This document shows, piece by piece, positions 1-8,532 of a stretch of DNA of 64,000 nt; position 1 is the first letter of the stretch; every line of letters begins with the position of its first letter. Both the position numbers and the translations under genes were made by a program. Origin of the DNA: Jeongeupia chitinilytica (GTDB lineage Bacteria; Pseudomonadota; Gammaproteobacteria; Burkholderiales; Chitinibacteraceae); contig NZ_BMYO01000010.1 in NCBI RefSeq assembly GCF_014652315.1, forward strand, positions 1 through 64,000, in the 5' to 3' direction. The notes under the pieces were generated by a model, which was given only the letters and a program-made list of their open reading frames with translations, ran no database searches and was not told the DNA's origin.

Positions 1-217
1 ATTTCGCACCGAACCGATAAACCCCTGATCGGACAGCGAAATTTCGTCACCCCGATTTCAGCCCTAACCGCAACGCCGCCCCAAGCCCGACTGCGAAGCT
101 GACAAACTCATGCCAACAGCATCAAAACCGTCAGTTTCGGCCTCGCCGGACTCACCCAACCGGCCCGAACACCACTGCCGGCCCGTCAAACATCCCGCAG
201 TCCCTGCTTCGCCGCGC

Positions 218-255
218 CGGAAAAGCACAACGGGCGGCCCAAGGCCGCCCGTTGT
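218..255 (-). terminator. Rho-independent terminator of the leftward sulfur operon
   Basis: A perfect 13-bp inverted repeat (227-239 and 243-255) with a 3-nt loop lies just past the stop of the last gene of the leftward operon. Read on the minus strand it is followed by a short T-run (gcttttcc), so it fits an intrinsic terminator. Bases 1-226 to its left hold no convincing gene. Confidence 0.7.
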
Positions 256-273
256 TCAGCATCCCTACCCCGT

Positions 274-1317
274 TTACGGCGCCGGACTCGGCTGGCGCGT
301 GTGGATCGCTTCGATCTCCTGCAGCGCCACTTCGCCCAGCGTGACATCGGCGCTGTCGATGTTTTCCTTCAGCTGCGCCAGCGTCGTCGCGCCGATCAGG
401 TTGCTGGTGGTGAACGGCCGGCTGTTGACGAAGGCGAGCGCCAGCTGCACCGGCGACAGCCCGAGACGTTTTGCCAGCCCGACATACTCGCGTGCCGCCG
501 CCTCGGCCTGCGGATTGGTGTAGCGCGAGAAGCGCTCGTACAGGCTGAGCCGTGCGCCTTGCGGTTTTGCGCCGTCGAGGTACTTGCCGCTGAGGACACC
601 GAAAGCCAGCGGCGAGTAGGCCAGCAGACCGATGTCCTCGCGATGGCTGAATTCGCTCAGGCCGATCTCGAATGTCCGGTTCAGCAGGTTGTACGGATTC
701 TGGATGCTGGCAACACGCGGCAGCCCGAGCCAATCGGCGGCATTCAGGAAGCGCGACAGTCCCCAGGGTGTTTCATTGGAGACGCCGATGGCACGCACCT
801 TGCCGGCCTTGATGAAGCCGGCCAGCGCCTCCAGCGTCACCTCGATCGCGACGCTTTCCTCGCCGTCGATCCACGGGTAGCCGAGCCGGCCGAAGGTGTT
901 GGTACTGCGATCGGGCCAGTGCAACTGGTAGAGGTCGACGTAATCGGTCTGCAGCCGTTTCAGGCTGGCGTCGAGTGCACGCTCCAGGTTGCTGGCGGTA
1001 TGACCGCCCGGCGGGATATGCGACGGCTGGTGTGACTGCCGGACCGGCCCCGCTGCCTTGGTTGCCAGCACGATGTCCTTGCGGCGACCGGTCCTGGCGA
1101 TCCAGCTGCCGATGTACTGCTCGGTGCGCCCCTGCGTCTCCGGCCGCGGCGGCACCGGGTACATCTCGGCGGCGTCGAGCAGGTTGACACCGCGGTCGAG
1201 CGCATAATCGATCTGCGCATGTGCTTCCGCCTCGGTGTTCTGTTCACCCCAGGTCATCGTGCCCAGGCCGATCAGGCTGACCTCGATGCCGCTACGCCCC
1301 AGCTTGCGATACTCCAT
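274..1317 (-). CDS. tas: Tas-like aldo/keto reductase
   Basis: A 347-aa NADPH-dependent aldo/keto reductase of the Tas subgroup (E. coli Tas, about 346 aa). The catalytic tetrad is visible as Asp48, Tyr53, Lys87 and His133, and the stretch EMYPVPPRPETQG is characteristic of Tas proteins. The start is set at the MEYRKLG methionine, which is the family N-terminus; an upstream in-frame extension is not supported. It is the last gene of the leftward sulfur operon, 82 bp after the GST gene. That gap has an AT-rich patch (around 1373-1390) that could hold a separate promoter. Its substrate is unknown; the operon position suggests reduction of a carbonyl released from an organosulfur compound, which is inference. 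Confidence 0.9.
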   Translation of the reverse strand: MEYRKLGRSGIEVSLIGLGTMTWGEQNTEAEAHAQIDYALDRGVNLLDAAEMYPVPPRPETQGRTEQYIGSWIARTGRRKDIVLATKAAGPVRQSHQPSHIPPGGHTASNLERALDASLKRLQTDYVDLYQLHWPDRSTNTFGRLGYPWIDGEESVAIEVTLEALAGFIKAGKVRAIGVSNETPWGLSRFLNAADWLGLPRVASIQNPYNLLNRTFEIGLSEFSHREDIGLLAYSPLAFGVLSGKYLDGAKPQGARLSLYERFSRYTNPQAEAAAREYVGLAKRLGLSPVQLALAFVNSRPFTTSNLIGATTLAQLKENIDSADVTLGEVALQEIEAIHTRQPSPAP

Positions 1318-1399
1318 CGTTCCTCCTCCCGGTGCAGCCGGCAGCACTACGCCACGACTGCGCCCAATGCGTGTTGATATGTATATATGCGATGCCGGA

Positions 1400-2017
1400 T
1401 CAGCCGGCCTCCGCCGCCAGCGCGGCCTGCACGCTCGGGCGCGCCAGATAGGCTTCACGGAAGCGGTTCAGCGCGTCGAAGCCGGCGAAGTCCGGCCCGA
1501 GCCGCGCGATCCAGCGCACGAACACGCCGAGATAGGCATCGGCGATGGTGAAGCGGTTGCCGACCAGCCAGTCCCTGCCCTGCAGGTGGCGGTCGATGTG
1601 GGCGATGGCGGCATGCAGCGTCCGGGCCGATTGCCGGCGTATGCCGTCGTGGCTGGCCGGGTCGGCCGAATAGCGCTCCGGACGATTGACCTGGCGGAAA
1701 CCGGCGGCGTGGATTTCGGTACTGATGTAGCTGATCCAGCTCTGGATCTGTGCGCGCTCGGGCTCGCCCGGCAGCGCGAACAGCGTGGTGCCCGGTTTCA
1801 GGTCGGCAAGGTAAGGCAGGATGGCGCCGTTCTCGGTAATGACGGTGTCGTCGTCGAGCCGCAGCGCCGGCACCCGCCCGAGCGGGTTGACCGCGTGGAT
1901 CGGCGATTCGGCGGTGCGCAGCGCTACGCGAACGACTTCAACCGGCAGGTCGAGCTCGCGCACGACGACATGGGCGCCAAACGAGCAGGCATCGCGGGCG
2001 GTAAACAGGGTGCTCAT
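1400..2017 (-). CDS. Glutathione S-transferase
   Basis: A 205-aa cytosolic GST. The N-terminal thioredoxin-like half (residues 1-80) carries the glutathione-binding NPLGRVPAL and ENGAILPYL motifs; the all-helical C-terminal half starts near residue 90. The ATG at 2017 has a good ribosome site (AAGGAG, 6 nt upstream), which decides the start. It sits in the leftward organosulfur operon between a methyltransferase and the Tas-like reductase. GSTs in such operons can cleave thioether or ether bonds or detoxify electrophiles; which one applies here cannot be read from the sequence. Confidence 0.88.
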   Translation of the reverse strand: MSTLFTARDACSFGAHVVVRELDLPVEVVRVALRTAESPIHAVNPLGRVPALRLDDDTVITENGAILPYLADLKPGTTLFALPGEPERAQIQSWISYISTEIHAAGFRQVNRPERYSADPASHDGIRRQSARTLHAAIAHIDRHLQGRDWLVGNRFTIADAYLGVFVRWIARLGPDFAGFDALNRFREAYLARPSVQAALAAEAG

Positions 2018-2072
2018 GTGTTTCTCCTTATTTCGATGTGGATTTCTGTCCGGATTTCGGTGGAGACCGGCG

Positions 2073-2873
2073 TCAGGCCGGTTTGTGGGCCAGGGCAAAC
2101 AGCAGGTTGCGATGCAGCAGGATGCCGTCCGCATTGCGGTGCGCGCCGATGCGGGCCTCGAGTGCGGCGAGCAGACCGGTGCGGACGTCCGGCAGGAATT
2201 CGCCGAGGAAATTGCCGAAGGAGCTGGCCTGGCTGAACACGCGGACGGCCTCGGCATCGGCGAAGCGGTCGGCGAACCGGCGCAGCCGGACATCGTCGAC
2301 GTGAAAGCCCGCGGCTTCGAGCTGGGCGGCAAGTTCGGCGAAGGTCACCGGATGCGGCGTACTGCCGCTGCCGCCACGCCGGCCAAGACCGGCCTGAGCG
2401 AGCACATCGGCAACCAGTTGCTGCAGGTCGTGCGGGCGTTCGCGGCTGGCGCTGCTGATCGCGATCCGGCCGCCGGGACGCAGTACGCGCCACGCCTGGC
2501 GCAGCACCGCGTCCTTGTCCGGCAGCCAGTGATAGACGCTGTTGAGGATCACCGCGTCGAACGCACCGGCGGCGAAGCGCGACAGGTCCTCGGCCCGGCC
2601 GACTTCGGCGTGGTGCCACGGCGATGCCCGCTTGCGGGCGATGTCGACACGCAGCGGCAACGGTTCGATGCCGACAACACGGCCGGTCGGGCCGACATGA
2701 TGCCGTGCGGCCAGTTCGGTCAGCCGGCCGGTCCCGGCGCCGATGTCGAGCAGGCTCTCGCCCGGTCGCAGTTGCAATGCATTGAGCAGGTGCTGGCCGT
2801 GTTCGTACTGCAGGTCGCTGACCGCGTCGTACTGTTCGGCCAGTTCGGGGGTATCGAGGGCAAGGCTGGGCAT
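2073..2873 (-). CDS. Class I SAM-dependent methyltransferase
   Basis: A 266-aa Rossmann-fold methyltransferase. Motif I is LLDIGAGTGR (residues 41-50), the acidic end of strand 2 is in VVGIEPL, and post-motif I contains DAVILNSVYHWLPD, followed by the RVLRPGGRI motif typical of the UbiE/Methyltransf_11 group. The C-terminal third (from about residue 170) resembles no domain I can name. It starts 7 bp after the nitroreductase stop, so it is translationally close to it in the leftward operon. The acceptor is unknown; S-methylation of a thiol is a reasonable guess given the operon. Confidence 0.82.
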   Translation of the reverse strand: MPSLALDTPELAEQYDAVSDLQYEHGQHLLNALQLRPGESLLDIGAGTGRLTELAARHHVGPTGRVVGIEPLPLRVDIARKRASPWHHAEVGRAEDLSRFAAGAFDAVILNSVYHWLPDKDAVLRQAWRVLRPGGRIAISSASRERPHDLQQLVADVLAQAGLGRRGGSGSTPHPVTFAELAAQLEAAGFHVDDVRLRRFADRFADAEAVRVFSQASSFGNFLGEFLPDVRTGLLAALEARIGAHRNADGILLHRNLLFALAHKPA

Positions 2874-2880
2874 GGTGTCC

Positions 2881-3699
2881 TCAGTTGTCGATCAAAAAGC
2901 CGAGTGCTTCGATCTGCGCACGCAGGCGGTCACGGCCGTACAGCGTTTCCGGTCCGCGTACCCGCGCGACCGAATGCGCCGACCACGGCTGCGGCGGCAG
3001 GCCCTGTGCGGTATAGAAGCGCCGCATCACGGCGTCGTAATCGGCAACGGCGGCCTGCTGCGGACTGACCGCGTACCGTTCGCGATGCAGCACGGCGGTC
3101 TGCGGCAGCCGCGGCTTGACCGCCGACGGCCGGGTCGGATCGGGATGGCCGATCACCACGCCGAACACCGGCGCCACCTTGGCCGGCAGGCCGAGTTCGG
3201 CCGCCACCTTGTCGAGCTGGTTGCGGATCGCGCCGATGTAAACGGTCCCGAGCCCGAGCGATTCGGCCGCGGTCACGACGTTCTGTGCCGCCAGCGCCGC
3301 GTCGATCACCCCCATCAGAAAGGAATCGAGGTAGTCGAGCCCGGCGACCGGTTCGCCCAGCTGGGCACCGAGCCGTTCGAGCCGCGACAGGTCGGCCAGC
3401 CACACCAGCAGCAGCGGTGCGTCGCGGATGTGCTGCTGGCCGCCGGTCCAGTCGGCGAAGCGGTAGCGCCGCTCGCGGTCCTCGACCGCAACGACGCTCC
3501 ACGCCTGCAGGTTGGACGAACTCGCCGCCGACTGCGCCGCCGCGACCAGCGTTTCGAGCGTGCCCGCCGGCAGCGCATCGGGCAGGAAAGCGCGGACCGA
3601 ACGGTGGGCGAGCAGGCTCTCGAGGACGGCATTGCCGTCGACGCGGACATCCTGTTCGCTGCCGTAGCGGGCGTGGAGCAACTGGAAAAGTGCGCTCAT
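2881..3699 (-). CDS. Nitroreductase-family FMN oxidoreductase
   Basis: A 272-aa protein of the NfsA/Frp-like branch of nitroreductases. The FMN-contacting HRSVRAFLPDALP stretch (residues 32-44) and the SSSNLQAWSVV stretch (about 60-70) fit the fold, and GLGTVYIGAIRN with VFGVVIGHPD forms the central core. The chosen start is the ATG at 3699; a TTG directly upstream is unlikely. It lies 30 bp upstream (downstream in transcription) of the ABC ATPase. It could be a nitro/quinone reductase or a flavin reductase feeding FMNH2 to the monooxygenase encoded at 14,679. The second role is inferred from context only. Confidence 0.82.
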   Translation of the reverse strand: MSALFQLLHARYGSEQDVRVDGNAVLESLLAHRSVRAFLPDALPAGTLETLVAAAQSAASSSNLQAWSVVAVEDRERRYRFADWTGGQQHIRDAPLLLVWLADLSRLERLGAQLGEPVAGLDYLDSFLMGVIDAALAAQNVVTAAESLGLGTVYIGAIRNQLDKVAAELGLPAKVAPVFGVVIGHPDPTRPSAVKPRLPQTAVLHRERYAVSPQQAAVADYDAVMRRFYTAQGLPPQPWSAHSVARVRGPETLYGRDRLRAQIEALGFLIDN

Positions 3700-3729
3700 C
3701 AATCTGTTCTCGTTGGGGAGGAAGTGGAA

Positions 3730-4536
3730 TTACCAGGCGAACACGTAGTCGCCGAACGGCCGCGGCAGCGGTTCGATCAGTTGTGGCCTGGGTGCGTGGC
3801 CGAACTCGGACAGCACGTCGTCCTTGATTGCCACGAAGGCCGGATCGGCACGGTTGCGCGGATGCGGCAGCGGCACCGGCACGACGCGTTTGATCCGCCC
3901 CGGACGCGGCTGCAGCACGACGATGCGGTCGGCAAGGAAGGTCGCCTCCTCGACGTCGTGGGTCACCAGAATCATGGTGATGCCCTCCTGCTCCCAGATC
4001 CGCCGCAACTCGGCCTGCAGGTTGGCGCGGGTCAGCGCGTCGAGCGCGCCGAACGGCTCGTCCAGCAGCAGCACGCCCGGCCGGTTGACGAGGCCGCGGG
4101 CAATGGCAACGCGCTGGCTCATGCCGCCGGACAACTGGTAGGGATAGGCGGTCTCGAAGCCCTTGAGGCCGACGAGATCGAGGTGCCCGGCGATCGTGCG
4201 TTTCTTCTCGTCGTTCGACAGCGGCGAGTTTTCCAGCGCCAGACCGACGTTCTGTTCGACCGTCAGCCACGGGAACAGCCGGTGTTCCTGGAACACGATG
4301 CCGCGATCGAGGCTGGTGCCGCTGATCTTCTCGCCGTCGATGCGGATCTGCCCGCGGTAGTCGTCGTCGAGGCCGATCACCAGCCGCAGCAGCGTCGATT
4401 TGCCGCAACCGGAGCTGCCGACTATGGCGACGAACTCGCCGGGCTGGATGTGCAGATTGATGTCGTCGAGCACGTCGAGCTGTTCGCCCTTGACGCTGTA
4501 CTGCTTGCCGACGTGATTGAGGCTGAGGGTGCTCAT
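3730..4536 (-). CDS. Sulfonate/taurine-type ABC transporter ATPase (SsuB/TauB-like)
   Basis: A 268-aa cytoplasmic ATPase of the nitrate/sulfonate/taurine ABC family. Walker A is GSSGCGKST (40-48), the signature LSGGMSQR (135-142), Walker B VLLLDEP (155-161) and the H-loop His is at 193. It should pair with the two adjacent permeases (4564-6277) and the three binding proteins further upstream. Only one ATPase is present for two permeases, so a permease heterodimer on an ATPase homodimer is likely. It is separated from its neighbours by 27-30 bp and belongs to the leftward operon. Confidence 0.92.
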   Translation of the reverse strand: MSTLSLNHVGKQYSVKGEQLDVLDDINLHIQPGEFVAIVGSSGCGKSTLLRLVIGLDDDYRGQIRIDGEKISGTSLDRGIVFQEHRLFPWLTVEQNVGLALENSPLSNDEKKRTIAGHLDLVGLKGFETAYPYQLSGGMSQRVAIARGLVNRPGVLLLDEPFGALDALTRANLQAELRRIWEQEGITMILVTHDVEEATFLADRIVVLQPRPGRIKRVVPVPLPHPRNRADPAFVAIKDDVLSEFGHAPRPQLIEPLPRPFGDYVFAW

Positions 4537-4563
4537 TGGTTTTCTCCCGTTGGATTCGGCCGC

Positions 4564-5415
4564 TCAGGCGGCGCGGTTGCGCCACTTGAGCGCGCGGTGT
4601 TCGAGCCGGACGGCAAACTGGTTCAGCAGCGCGCCGATGCTGCCGACGACGACGAGACCGAACAGCACCGAGCCCATGTTGAAATGCTCGCGGCCGTCGA
4701 TCATCGAGTTGCCGACGCCGTAGCCGGACTTGAGGAAGTACTCGGCGCCGATGGTCGCCAGCCACGCGTAGATCAGTGCCAGATGCAGGCCGGTGAAGAT
4801 CTGCGGGCTGGCCGCCGGCAGGATCACCCGGCGCCACAGCTGCAGCCGGCCAAAGCCGTAAACGCGCGCCACCTCGGCGTAATCGCGATTGACGCTGCGG
4901 ATGCCTTCGAAGGTATTGATCGCCACCGGATAGAACGCCGCCAGCGCGATGAACACCACCTTGGCCGGCTCGCCCATGCCGAACCAGACCGAGATCATCG
5001 GAATCCACGCGAACAGCGCGATCTGCTTGACGGCATTGAAGCTGGGCGCGACCAGCAGCTCGGCCAGCCGCGAGGTGCCGAGCAGCGTACCGAGTGCAAA
5101 GCCCGCCAGCCCGCCGAGGGTGAAACCGGCCAGATCGCGCGAGACGCTGGCAAGCAGGTCCCAGACGAAGCCGCCGTTGAAGATCTGGTGCAGCCCTTCG
5201 ACCAGCACGGCTTCCGGTGGCGCCAGCACCTGGGTGTTGGCAAGGCCGAAGCGGGTCACGGCCCACCACAGCGCCAGTACCGCCAGCGGCAGCGCGAAGC
5301 CGCGCCAGTCGCGCTGCGACAGCCAGCGCCAGAGCGCGGGGGGCTGCACGTGTTTGTCGGAGGGCACCTCGTCGCGGACGAGCACCGGATCGGTTTCGGG
5401 AATTGGATATGTCAT
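4564..5415 (-). CDS. SsuC/TauC-like ABC permease (first of two)
   Basis: A 283-aa inner-membrane permease of the BPD_transp_1 fold with about six membrane segments. The cytoplasmic EAA loop that docks on the ATPase reads EVARVYGFGRLQLWRRV. The start is the ATG at 5415, preceded by a GGAGG ribosome site; an upstream in-frame start would run through the neighbouring gene's end. The N-terminal 45 residues are a charged cytoplasmic tail. It is 16 bp from the second permease, to which it is clearly related but not identical, which suggests a heterodimeric channel. Confidence 0.9.
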   Translation of the reverse strand: MTYPIPETDPVLVRDEVPSDKHVQPPALWRWLSQRDWRGFALPLAVLALWWAVTRFGLANTQVLAPPEAVLVEGLHQIFNGGFVWDLLASVSRDLAGFTLGGLAGFALGTLLGTSRLAELLVAPSFNAVKQIALFAWIPMISVWFGMGEPAKVVFIALAAFYPVAINTFEGIRSVNRDYAEVARVYGFGRLQLWRRVILPAASPQIFTGLHLALIYAWLATIGAEYFLKSGYGVGNSMIDGREHFNMGSVLFGLVVVGSIGALLNQFAVRLEHRALKWRNRAA

Positions 5416-5431
5416 CGCGGTGTCCTCCGGG

Positions 5432-6277
5432 TCAGAACGCTGCGCGCCGCCAGCGCAGCAGACGGGTTTCGGTGATTTGCAGGAACAGGTCGATCGCAAG
5501 GCCGACCAGGCCGATGACGAGCATGCACGCCATGACCACGTCGAGCTGGAACAGCTGCCGGCCCCAGACCATCTGGTAGCCGATGCCCTCGCTCGACGCG
5601 AGCAGCTCGACCGTCACCAGCGACAGCCAGGCGTTGGTCAGCCCGTAGCGGAACCCGTTGAACAGGCTGGGCAGCGTCGACGGAAAGATCACCTTCAGCC
5701 ACAGCTGCCGCGGGTTGAAGCGGTAGACGCGCGCGACCTCGAGATACGGCTGCGGAATGTTGCGGATGCCCTGCTGGGTATTGATGGTGATCGGCACCGC
5801 GGCGGCCTTGGCGATGACGAGGATCTTCATCGCCTCGCCGATGCCGACCAGCATGATCAGGAGCGGAATCCAGCCGAGCACCGGCACTTCGGAAATCGCC
5901 TTGAAGCTCGGATACAGGTAGGCCTCGGCGGTTTTCGACAGCCCCATCGCCACGCCGAGCGCCAGCCCGATCACCAGCGCGGCCGAAAAGCCCCAGGCCA
6001 CCCGGGTCAGGCTGATCGCGAGATTGGTCCACAGCTCGCCCGAGTGCCACAGATCGAGCAACGTCGTCCATACCAGCGCCGGCGCCGGCAGGATCTGTTG
6101 TGCCACCCAGCCGTTCAGCGTGGCGGCATGCCACAGCGCCAGCACCGCCAGTGGCAGGATCAGCGCCAGTGCGCCGCGCCACACCCGGCTGCGCAGGCCG
6201 GCCAGCGCCTGGGCCAGCCGGGGCGTGGCGGCCGGAGCCGCCAGCGCCGGTACGGGCAGTGTTTCGGTCAAAGACAT
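5432..6277 (-). CDS. SsuC/TauC-like ABC permease (second of two)
   Basis: A 281-aa inner-membrane permease related to the product of the next gene. The EAA loop reads EVARVYRFNPRQLWLKV and hydrophobic segments cover the protein after a 35-residue cytoplasmic N-terminus. The ATG at 6277 lies only 2 bp after the stop of the MFS gene and has an AGGAGT ribosome site inside that gene, so translation is probably coupled. Its partners are the ATPase at 3730-4536 and the binding proteins at 7479-10750. Confidence 0.9.
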   Translation of the reverse strand: MSLTETLPVPALAAPAATPRLAQALAGLRSRVWRGALALILPLAVLALWHAATLNGWVAQQILPAPALVWTTLLDLWHSGELWTNLAISLTRVAWGFSAALVIGLALGVAMGLSKTAEAYLYPSFKAISEVPVLGWIPLLIMLVGIGEAMKILVIAKAAAVPITINTQQGIRNIPQPYLEVARVYRFNPRQLWLKVIFPSTLPSLFNGFRYGLTNAWLSLVTVELLASSEGIGYQMVWGRQLFQLDVVMACMLVIGLVGLAIDLFLQITETRLLRWRRAAF

Positions 6278-6279
6278 GG

Positions 6280-7482
6280 TCAGACTCCTTGTACAAGAAC
6301 GGCATCGCGACGCGCGAACACGCGCCAGGCGAACCAGATGAAACACGGGACGAAACAGAGGAACAGCGCCTGCAGGCCGAACAGTTCGCCGAGCACGCCG
6401 CCGGCGACGCTGCCGGACAGGCCCCCGGCCGGGCCGACCAGCGCCATCAGGCCGGCAACCTTGCCGCGCCCGAGGCGTGCGCCGATGTGGGCGAAACGCG
6501 CCAGATTGGCGATCTGCTGGATGCCGAGCCCGAGACCCAGCAGCACCGCGCCCTGCCACAGCAGCGCCGGCACGCGCGCCAGCCCGAGCAGCAGCAGGCC
6601 GGCCAGCGCGAGCGCGAAGCCGCTCAGGTAGAAGCGCGTCTCGCCGAGCCGGGGCAACCCGGCACCGAGCACGAACAGCGCCGCGATGTAGGCCGCGCCC
6701 TGCACCGAGATCAGCGCCGCCGCATGCGACGCGCCAAGGCCGAAGCCGTGGACGGCAATCGCCACGATGAAAAAGCTGAAATACATGTGCACCGCGCCGC
6801 CGGCGAACTCGATGGCGCTGACGTCGCGCAGCGCCGGCTCGCGCGCCAGCAGCGCCAGCTGGCCGCGGACCTCTTGCCAGCTCAGCGAGCGCGGCGCGTC
6901 GGCCCGGTAGCGCGCCGGACCGAACACCAGCGGTGCCAGCAGCACCGCCGCGACGAAGGTCGCGCCGATCAGCCAGTAGCTGGCCGCAAAGCCGAGCGCG
7001 CTGACGATCCCGGCCGCCAGCGCCGGGCCGATCAGGAACATGCCGAGCATGTGCGAGCCGCGGAACCAGCCGGCCTTGGCCTCGCCGACGCGTTCGAGCT
7101 GCTGCATGAACACCGTGTTGAGCGACACGAAGCGCAGCGGCATCAGGAAGCTGACCAGCGCGGTGCACGCCAGCAGCCACGGCACCGAGGCGAACGCCGG
7201 CACGGCCAGATACACCAGTCCGACCAGCACGCAGCCGATGCGGAACAGCCGGCCCGGGCCGTACTGGTCGACCATCACTCCCATCGGCAGGCTCATGAAC
7301 AGGATGCCGATGCTTTGCGCGCCGGCCACCAGGCCGAAGCCGGTTGCGCCGGTGCCGAGCGACAGCGCGTACAGCGAGGTCGTGACCTTGGCGAGGCCGA
7401 CGCTGATCCCCGCGGTCGACGTCAGCAGCACGAAGCCGAGCAGGAAACGGTGGCGGGCGACAAAGGCTTGCAACCGACTCAC
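6280..7482 (-). CDS. MFS transporter within the ABC operon
   Basis: A 400-aa, about 12-helix major facilitator. The N-terminal half holds RHRFLLGFVLLTSTAG and the first cytoplasmic loop reads PMGVMVDQYGPGRLFRIG, the A-like MFS motif. I chose the GTG at 7482 because it overlaps the TGA of the upstream binding-protein gene in a 4-bp GTGA junction and gives a normal-length MFS; longer forms have an arginine-rich, non-MFS extension. An MFS carrier inside a sulfonate ABC operon is unusual. It might import an alternative substrate or export a desulfonated product; both are inferences. Confidence 0.87.
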   Translation of the reverse strand: MSRLQAFVARHRFLLGFVLLTSTAGISVGLAKVTTSLYALSLGTGATGFGLVAGAQSIGILFMSLPMGVMVDQYGPGRLFRIGCVLVGLVYLAVPAFASVPWLLACTALVSFLMPLRFVSLNTVFMQQLERVGEAKAGWFRGSHMLGMFLIGPALAAGIVSALGFAASYWLIGATFVAAVLLAPLVFGPARYRADAPRSLSWQEVRGQLALLAREPALRDVSAIEFAGGAVHMYFSFFIVAIAVHGFGLGASHAAALISVQGAAYIAALFVLGAGLPRLGETRFYLSGFALALAGLLLLGLARVPALLWQGAVLLGLGLGIQQIANLARFAHIGARLGRGKVAGLMALVGPAGGLSGSVAGGVLGELFGLQALFLCFVPCFIWFAWRVFARRDAVLVQGV

Positions 7483-8528
7483 GCCGCCCCCTTGCCGTCG
7501 GCCGCCAGCGGCGTCCAGTACCGTTCGAGCTTCTGCGCCTTCAGCGCCTCGCGCAGGTATTGCGGCGCGATCCAGGCGTCGACATCGACGTCCTTGCGGA
7601 TCAGGCCGAACTGGCGCGCAAAGCGCACCGCATCGCGGTAGTGCGCGTAGAAGAACGGATCGAGCAAGGGCGTCAGCCGCTGTTTCAGCGCATCGGGCTG
7701 GTAATCGCGCTGCCATGCCGAGACCGGTACGCCGGCGCGCGCCCAGCCGGTGAACACCTGCTGGCGATTGGCCTCGTCACTCGTCCACGCGGCGTTGGCC
7801 ACCAGCGCGCTGACCAGCTTTTGCACCAGCTGCGGATGGCGCTGCTCGAACGCGGCGTCGACCAGCAGGTGCGTGTGTGCCGCGACCAGCGGATCGCGGC
7901 GCGTGTCCTCGATCACCCGGACCACTCCGCGTTCCTGCAGCTGCAGCGCGTTCACCGGCAGGTAGACGCCGTCGATGTCGCCGGCGGCCAGTGCAGCCAG
8001 TGTTGTCGCCCCGTCCATGTTGATGGTCTTGAAGTCGCGCTCGGCCAGACCGCGCTGCGCGGCGATCCGGTTGAACGTCAGCTGCTGCGTCGTTCCCTTG
8101 AACAGCGCGAACTTCCGGCCTTTCAGGTCTTCGAGCGAGGCGGCCTTCGACTTTGCCGGCACGACCAGATAACTCGGTGCCAGCCGGCTGTCGCCGAGCA
8201 GGATGCGGGTGTTCAGGCCGCCTGCCTTGCCGGTGATTGCCGCAAGGTCGCCCTGCCAGATGAAGTCGAGCTGCTTGCTGGCCAGTGCCTCGTTCGCGGC
8301 CGGGCCGGCGCCCTTGAAGAACACCCACTCGACCCTGATGCCGTCGGGTTTGAACGCGGCCTCGAGTACGCCGCGCTGCTGCGCGATCGCGGTGGCCGCA
8401 CCGCCGAAGGTGGCCGGGCTGCCGCTGGCGCCGGTCGACACACCGACGCGGATCACCGCCGGGTTGGCGGCGACACCGAACGCCGACACAAAACCGAACA
8501 GCAAGGAGACGAGTGCGCGTTTCATCAT
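7479..8528 (-). CDS. SsuA/TauA-like periplasmic binding protein (paralogue 1)
   Basis: A 349-aa periplasmic binding protein with a cleavable signal (about 22 residues, ending SAFGVAA). It is the most divergent of three tandem paralogues; the shared core VEWVFFKGAGPAANEALASK is near residues 62-81. Two consecutive ATGs open the gene (8528 and 8525); the second has the better spacing to GAGG. The gene starts 4 bp after the stop of paralogue 2 and its own stop overlaps the MFS start. It should deliver a sulfonate-like ligand to the permease pair. Confidence 0.9.
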   Translation of the reverse strand: MMKRALVSLLFGFVSAFGVAANPAVIRVGVSTGASGSPATFGGAATAIAQQRGVLEAAFKPDGIRVEWVFFKGAGPAANEALASKQLDFIWQGDLAAITGKAGGLNTRILLGDSRLAPSYLVVPAKSKAASLEDLKGRKFALFKGTTQQLTFNRIAAQRGLAERDFKTINMDGATTLAALAAGDIDGVYLPVNALQLQERGVVRVIEDTRRDPLVAAHTHLLVDAAFEQRHPQLVQKLVSALVANAAWTSDEANRQQVFTGWARAGVPVSAWQRDYQPDALKQRLTPLLDPFFYAHYRDAVRFARQFGLIRKDVDVDAWIAPQYLREALKAQKLERYWTPLAADGKGAA

Positions 8529-8532
8529 CGCC

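Noticed and set aside
2930..5269. A 779-codon minus-strand frame overlapping three genes
   Set aside because: It runs out of frame through the recognised nitroreductase, ATPase and permease genes and is almost wholly arginine, alanine and glycine.
2743..5475. A 910-codon open frame on the plus strand opposite the nitroreductase, ATPase and permease genes
   Set aside because: It is the antisense shadow of strongly coding GC-rich genes, lacks any domain or ribosome site, and has biased Arg/Gln/Ala/Gly composition.
4949..7641. Long plus-strand frames opposite the permease and MFS genes
   Set aside because: Composition is dominated by His/Gln/Arg/Ala as expected for antisense of GC-rich coding sequence; no motifs.
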